Shown: in pieces, positions 1 through 5,281 of the stretch | Numbering within the stretch: position 1 is the stretch's first letter | Layout of the letters: each line of letters begins with the position of its first letter | Assembly (NCBI GenBank): GCA_009921765.1 | Contig: RFXC01000265.1 | Coordinates: 1 to 5,281, forward strand | Direction: 5' to 3' | DNA: 5,281 nucleotides | Source of the DNA: Betaproteobacteria bacterium | Lineage (GTDB): Bacteria > Pseudomonadota > Gammaproteobacteria > Burkholderiales > Burkholderiaceae | Program-made: the position numbers and the translations under genes | The notes under the pieces: generated by a model | Databases searched by the model: none | What the model was told of the DNA's origin: nothing | The model's input: the letters and a program-made list of their open reading frames with translations, nothing else

Positions 1-171
1 CATTCCACCAGCGTGCCGGCTCGCACCCGCACCTCGGATCGCATGAGCGAAGAGCTCGGCAAGCGCGGCTTCAAGTTCGTCGGCTCGACCATCTGCTACG
101 CCTTCATGCAAGCCACCGGCATGGTCAATGACCATCTGGTGTCGTGCTTCCGATACCGCGATCTGGTCTGA
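1..171 (+). CDS. tag: DNA-3-methyladenine glycosylase I, C-terminal fragment
   Basis: The 5' part lies outside the window; 56 codons and a TGA stop remain. Tag is a cytoplasmic base-excision repair enzyme of the helix-hairpin-helix class that removes 3-methyladenine from alkylated DNA. The fragment has the family's C-terminal signature: KRGFKFVGSTICYAFMQATG (fragment residues 21-40) followed by MVNDHLVSC. E. coli Tag binds zinc through two residues near the N-terminus and a C-terminal His-x3-Cys pair; here His45 and Cys49 have exactly that spacing, so the visible half of the zinc site is intact. The tail after the Cys is short (FRYRDLV), as in other Tag proteins. The stop is followed after 19 bases by the likely start of the yqgE-like gene on the same strand, so the two may be co-transcribed. 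The identification is firm; completeness of the upstream part cannot be judged. Confidence 0.95.
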   Translation, partial: HSTSVPARTRTSDRMSEELGKRGFKFVGSTICYAFMQATGMVNDHLVSCFRYRDLV

Positions 172-190
172 CGGCAGAGCAACACCGGTC

Positions 191-838
191 ATGTCCTGCG
201 CGCCTGTCCACTGCCTGATGTCTGCCGGGACGTTGTGGCGTGCCACGCTGGCGAGCCTGATTCTGCTGGTCTGCGGCCCGCTGCTGGCGCAGCAAAACGA
301 AGGCGATGCACTGCTGCTGGTGGCCAAGCCCGCGCTGCGCGATCCGAACTTTGCCCGCACCGTGGTGCTGGTGAACCGGCGCTCCGATGACTCGGCTCTG
401 GGCATCATCATCAATCGCCCGACCCGTCGCACCATGTCCAGCCTGTTCCCCGAACACGCGCCATCGAAAAAGGTGGTGGACCCGCTGTACTTCGGCGGTC
501 CGAGCGGACGCAGCGCGGTGTTCGGCCTGATCCGGCTCAAGCAGAGTCCGGGGGAAGGCGCGCTGACGCTGCTGCCCAACCTGTTCCTGGCCTTGCATGT
601 CGATCTGGTGGACAAGCTGATCGAGCAATATCCGGCCGATGCGCGCTTCTATGTCGGCTATGCCGGCTGGGGACCAGGGCAGCTGCGCGATGAAATCGAG
701 CGCGGCGGCTGGTATGTGCTGGAAGCCGACCCCGATCTGATTTTCCGCAAGGACCCGCAGACGCTGTGGGAAGAGCTGATACGCCAGGCGCAGCGCACCA
801 CCGCCATGCTGGACTGCTGCAACCCGACACAACAATAA
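191..838 (+). CDS. YqgE/AlgH family protein (UPF0301, DUF179) with N-terminal signal-like segment
   Basis: From ATG 191 the protein has 215 aa. Residues 37-205 match the YqgE/AlgH fold: LLLVAKPALRDPNFARTVVL (41-60), GIIINRP (71-77), the FGGP turn (101-104), and FYVGYAGWGPGQLRDEIE (153-170) with the following GGWYVLEADPDLIF. The family's biochemical role is poorly defined; AlgH was linked to alginate regulation in Pseudomonas. What is odd is the N-terminus: family members usually begin directly at the F/L-L-x-A-x-P-x-L motif, whereas here about 35 residues precede it, with an Arg, a hydrophobic stretch (ATLASLILLVCGPLLA, residues 18-33) and a likely signal peptidase I site (LLA|QQ). I infer export to the periplasm. 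A Cys-Cys pair sits at 209-210 near the C-terminus. The start is uncertain: ATG 191 avoids overlap with tag, ATG 218 gives a more compact 24-residue signal peptide, and an ATG at 128 would lie inside tag. None has a strong ribosome site. Family assignment is firm, the start only moderate. Confidence 0.9.
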   Translation: MSCAPVHCLMSAGTLWRATLASLILLVCGPLLAQQNEGDALLLVAKPALRDPNFARTVVLVNRRSDDSALGIIINRPTRRTMSSLFPEHAPSKKVVDPLYFGGPSGRSAVFGLIRLKQSPGEGALTLLPNLFLALHVDLVDKLIEQYPADARFYVGYAGWGPGQLRDEIERGGWYVLEADPDLIFRKDPQTLWEELIRQAQRTTAMLDCCNPTQQ

Positions 839-874
839 ATCATCACCCGCCATCGCATTTCATGACCGCTGCCT

Positions 875-881
875 GAGGAGG
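875..881 (+). promoter_or_regulatory. Strong Shine-Dalgarno site of the first Bug gene
   Basis: GAGGAGG lies five bases before GTG 887 and eight before the adjacent in-frame TTG 890. It is a near-ideal anti-16S match and decides in favour of the non-ATG start at 887 over the internal ATG at 965, whose product would begin MAASMLLATL without the basic n-region expected of a signal peptide. Confidence 0.8.
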
Positions 882-886
882 AAACG

Positions 887-1918
887 GTGTTGAAGGCTGC
901 ATCTCTCCGTCGTCACTTTCATCAACAGGCGGGCATCAAGCGTCTGCCACGCCTGAGCGCGATCATGGCCGCATCAATGCTGCTGGCCACGCTGGGCACA
1001 ACGGTGCTGGCGCAAGGCAACAGCTACCCGCAACGGCCTCTGAAACTGATCGCGCCCACCTCGCCGGGCGGCGCACCCGACACCATTGCGCGGGTGCTGG
1101 CCGAGAAACTCTCGCCCCTGCTCGGGCAGCCGGTGGTGGTGGAAAACCGTGCCGGTGCCAACGGCTATCTGGCCACCGAGACCACCGCGCGCGCGGCGGC
1201 CGATGGCTACACCCTGGGCATCTTTGCCGACAGCATGGTGGTGATCAATCCGCACCTGCGCGCCAAGAGCTCGCACGACACCATGAAGGATCTGGTGCCC
1301 ATTGCCACGGTGGCCTCGAACACGTTTTTTCTCTCGACCCACCCATCGATACCGGTGAAGAACTTTCGCGAGTTCATCGAGTACGCCCGCAATGCCAATC
1401 CGCCGCTGGCCTATGCCTCGGGCGGCAATGGCAGCCAGCATCAGATGGCGATGGAGATGCTCAAGCAGCGCGCCGGCATCAATCTGCTGCATGTGCCCTA
1501 CAAGAGCGGCACCGAAGCCACCACCGCCACCATCGCCGGCGAAGTGGCAGCGATGTTCTCCGGCGCTTCGACCGGGCCGCAGATCAAGGCCGGCAAGCTG
1601 CGCGGCCTGGCTGCCACCGGTCGCAGCCGCTCGCCGCTGTTCCCCGACATGCCGACCATCGGCGAGGTCTACCCCGGCTATGAAATCTCGGTCTGGCTGG
1701 GCTTTTTCGGTCCCGCCGGCTTTCCCGAGTTCGCGCTGCAGCGCCTGCGCGCAGAGCTGAACAAGGTGCTGCTGCTGCCCGAGGTCAAGGACCGGCTCAA
1801 TAGCGCCGGCGGACTGGAACCGTTTCGCTCCACGCCCGAGGAATTCCAGGCCATGATGCGCGCCGATTATGATCGCTACGGCAAGCTGGTGCGTCAGATC
1901 GGCGCCAAGCTTGACTGA
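887..1918 (+). CDS. Bug/TctC-family periplasmic solute-binding protein (copy 1)
   Basis: A 343-aa protein with a GTG start behind a strong ribosome site. Bug proteins are periplasmic receptors of the tripartite tricarboxylate transporter (TTT) type that bind carboxylates, amino acids, nicotinate-like compounds or other small molecules. Residues 1-42 form a long signal peptide: a basic n-region (RR at 8-9, KR at 18-19, R22), a hydrophobic core MAASMLLATLGTTVLA, and cleavage probably at VLA|QG. The mature part begins YPQRPLKLIAP (47-57) and shows the family's ligand-loop SPGGAPDTIAR (59-69), GQPVVVENRAGANG (80-93), ADGYTL (105-110), YASGGNGSQHQMAMEML (176-192), LLHVPYKSG (200-208), GKLRGLAATG (236-245) and PTIGEVYPGYE (256-266). 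Length is slightly above the usual 320-330 aa because of the long signal. No TctA/TctB membrane subunit or regulator is seen nearby. It is the first of a tandem pair with the next gene. Family is certain; the ligand cannot be read from the sequence. Confidence 0.95.
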   Translation: MLKAASLRRHFHQQAGIKRLPRLSAIMAASMLLATLGTTVLAQGNSYPQRPLKLIAPTSPGGAPDTIARVLAEKLSPLLGQPVVVENRAGANGYLATETTARAAADGYTLGIFADSMVVINPHLRAKSSHDTMKDLVPIATVASNTFFLSTHPSIPVKNFREFIEYARNANPPLAYASGGNGSQHQMAMEMLKQRAGINLLHVPYKSGTEATTATIAGEVAAMFSGASTGPQIKAGKLRGLAATGRSRSPLFPDMPTIGEVYPGYEISVWLGFFGPAGFPEFALQRLRAELNKVLLLPEVKDRLNSAGGLEPFRSTPEEFQAMMRADYDRYGKLVRQIGAKLD

Positions 1919-1921
1919 AAA

Positions 1922-1939
1922 AAATCAATAAAATCAATA
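1922..1939 (+). repeat. Perfect tandem repeat AAATCAATA x2 between the two Bug genes
   Basis: Nine-base units at 1922-1930 and 1931-1939 are identical and directly abutting. Together with the flanking A's they make almost the whole 25-base spacer A/T-rich in otherwise very GC-rich DNA. The spacer holds no proper Shine-Dalgarno site (only AGG at 1939-1941, two bases from ATG 1944). A low-structure A/U-rich leader that aids ribosome loading is possible, as is a leftover of the duplication event; neither can be decided from sequence. Confidence 0.7.
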
Positions 1940-1943
1940 GGTT

Positions 1944-2975
1944 ATGAGAACCTCATCCGCACTGAGGATGCTGTCAGCCCGGGCCGGGCTCATCAGCTGG
2001 CTTGCCGCAGCCGCCCTTGCGCCGGCCGTGGCGCAAACGGTCACGCCAGCGACAAGCGCCGCCAGCAGCGCAACCGCGGGCTATCCCAACCGGCCGATCA
2101 AGCTGGTGGTGCCGATCCCGCCGGGCGGCGCACCGGACATCGCCGGACGGGTGCTGGCCGAGAAGCTGGCACTGGCGCTGGGTCAGCCGGTGGTGGTGGA
2201 GAACCGCGCAGGGTCCAACGGCAACATCGCCTCCGAGCTGGTGGCACGCGCCCCGGCCGATGGCTACACCCTGCTGGCCTCGGCCGACAGCATGATCGCC
2301 ATCAATCCGCATCTGTATGCACGCATGCCGGTGGACACCCTGCGCGAGCTGGTGCCGGTATCGGGGCTGGCCACCAACGAGTGGGTGCTGGCAGTGAATC
2401 CTTCGTTGCCGGTGCGCACACTGCGCGAGTTCATCGAGCTGGCGAAAAAATCCAATCCGGTGCTGGCCTATGCCTCGGGCGGCAATGGCAGCCAGCACCA
2501 GATCGCCATGGAGATGCTCAAGCAACGCGCCGGCATCAACCTGCTGCATGTGCCCTACAAGGGCGGCTCACCGGCCACCACGGCGGCGGTGGCGGGAGAA
2601 GTGGCAGCGGTGTTCTCCGGCACCTCCAGCGCCGGACAGATCCGCGCCGGCAAGCTGCGCGCCCTGGCCAGCACCGGTCGCAAGCGCTCGGAACAATTCC
2701 CCGAGCTGCCCACCATCGGCGAGCTCTATCCCGGCTATGAACTGGTGATCTGGCTGGCGATCTACGCCCCGGCCGGCACACCCGAGGCCATCCTCAACCG
2801 CTTGAATGCCGAGGCCAACAAGGCGCTCGCCCTGCCCGACCTCAAGGCCCGCTTCGCGGCGGCGGGCGGGCTCGATCCCTACCTCACCAGCCGCGAGGAT
2901 CTGGCCGCGCACATCCGCGCCGAATACGACAAGTTCGGCAAGCTGATTCGCGCGGTCGGCATCAAGGCCGACTGA
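1944..2975 (+). CDS. Bug/TctC-family periplasmic solute-binding protein (copy 2)
   Basis: Also 343 aa, and alignable to copy 1 without a gap from residue 47 to the end, with about 185 of 297 positions identical by hand count (62%). A signal peptide covers residues 1-30: basic n-region (R2, R8, R13), hydrophobic core LISWLAAAALAPAVA, likely cut AVA|QT. A Thr/Ser/Ala-rich linker (31-46) leads to the mature domain. Family motifs: PPGGAPDIAGR (59-69), GQPVVVENRAGSNG (80-93), ADGYTL (105-110), YASGGNGSQHQIAMEML (176-192), LLHVPYKGG (200-208), PTIGELYPGYE (256-266). The two copies differ most at residues 94-100, 111-113, 141-150, 207-210 and 311-320, some of which may line or flank the ligand cleft, so the ligands may differ. 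The start at ATG 1944 lacks a good ribosome site; ATG 1968 is an alternative that still leaves a full signal peptide. It probably shares a transcript with copy 1 (25-base gap). Ligand unknown. Confidence 0.95.
   Translation: MRTSSALRMLSARAGLISWLAAAALAPAVAQTVTPATSAASSATAGYPNRPIKLVVPIPPGGAPDIAGRVLAEKLALALGQPVVVENRAGSNGNIASELVARAPADGYTLLASADSMIAINPHLYARMPVDTLRELVPVSGLATNEWVLAVNPSLPVRTLREFIELAKKSNPVLAYASGGNGSQHQIAMEMLKQRAGINLLHVPYKGGSPATTAAVAGEVAAVFSGTSSAGQIRAGKLRALASTGRKRSEQFPELPTIGELYPGYELVIWLAIYAPAGTPEAILNRLNAEANKALALPDLKARFAAAGGLDPYLTSREDLAAHIRAEYDKFGKLIRAVGIKAD
2953..2974 (+). terminator. Possible stem-loop at the 3' end of the Bug pair, facing clpB
   Basis: GTCGGC (2955-2960) and GCCGAC (2967-2972) form a perfect six-pair stem with loop ATCAAG, extendable by a G-T and a C-G pair to 2953/2974. 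It overlaps the last codons and stop of Bug copy 2. A competing pairing joins CGGTCGG (2953-2959) to CCGACCG (2978-2984). It sits just beyond the clpB stop on the other strand, so a structure here could serve both convergent transcripts. Neither strand has the T-run of an intrinsic terminator, so this is weak. Confidence 0.25.
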
Positions 2976-2992
2976 AACCGACCGGGCCGCGA

Positions 2993-5281
<2,289 letters not shown>

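Noticed and set aside
128..190. Longer start for the yqgE-like gene at ATG 128
   Set aside because: It would overlap the last 44 bases of tag, has no ribosome site, and adds residues in front of the signal-like segment that match nothing in the family.
260..290. Lipoprotein signal in the yqgE-like protein (LLVCG)
   Set aside because: The residue before the Cys is Val rather than Gly, Ala or Ser, so it does not fit the lipobox; a signal peptidase I cut at LLA|QQ fits better.
125..853. A 242-codon open frame on the minus strand opposite the yqgE-like gene
   Set aside because: It lies antisense to a gene with clear family motifs, its product is rich in Gln, Arg and His without recognisable domains, and long antisense frames are expected in GC-rich DNA with this codon bias.
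839..886. Terminator or promoter between the yqgE-like gene and Bug copy 1
   Set aside because: The 48-base gap shows no stem followed by a T-run and no convincing -35/-10 pair; only the ribosome site is supported.
974..1492. Minus-strand open frames opposite both Bug genes (also 1974-2549)
   Set aside because: The two antisense products resemble each other only because the sense genes are duplicates; they are His/Arg/Gly-rich shadows without domains.

Overview
The window is GC-rich, gene-dense chromosomal DNA, most likely from a betaproteobacterium of the Burkholderiales or a close relative. That placement rests on the two Bug-type periplasmic solute-binding proteins, a family greatly expanded in that group, together with the strong G/C third-position codon bias and proteobacterial forms of Tag, YqgE/AlgH and ClpB. 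The species cannot be named from this sequence.

Layout: four genes run left to right and one runs right to left. (1) Bases 1-171 hold the 3' end of tag, 3-methyladenine DNA glycosylase I. (2) After a 19-base gap comes a YqgE/AlgH (UPF0301/DUF179) protein carrying an N-terminal signal-peptide-like segment, unusual for a family best known as cytoplasmic. (3) A strong Shine-Dalgarno site then leads into a Bug/TctC-type solute-binding protein of 343 aa. (4) Only 25 bases later comes a second Bug protein, also 343 aa, which aligns without gaps and is about 62% identical over the mature part by hand count, so this is a tandem duplication. (5) Converging from the right, with a 17-base gap, is clpB, which runs off the right edge and lacks about its first 100 residues.

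Function: the two Bug proteins would capture small organic acids or similar ligands in the periplasm for a tripartite tricarboxylate transporter (TctAB membrane partner) or for signalling. No membrane subunit or regulator lies in the window, so they look like orphan binding proteins. Tag (alkylation repair), YqgE and the Bug pair share a strand and short gaps and could be co-transcribed, but they have no obvious common pathway. ClpB is the heat-shock disaggregase that works with DnaK. It is intact as far as it can be seen and carries a Gly/Lys-rich insertion at the junction between the M domain and NBD2.

No RNA gene, mobile element, CRISPR array or convincing new system was found. The points most worth a second look are the signal-peptide-bearing YqgE, the duplicated Bug pair with an unusually conserved 100-base block, the A/T-rich tandem repeat between the two copies, and the ClpB linker insertion. 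There is no gene-free stretch longer than about 50 bases.
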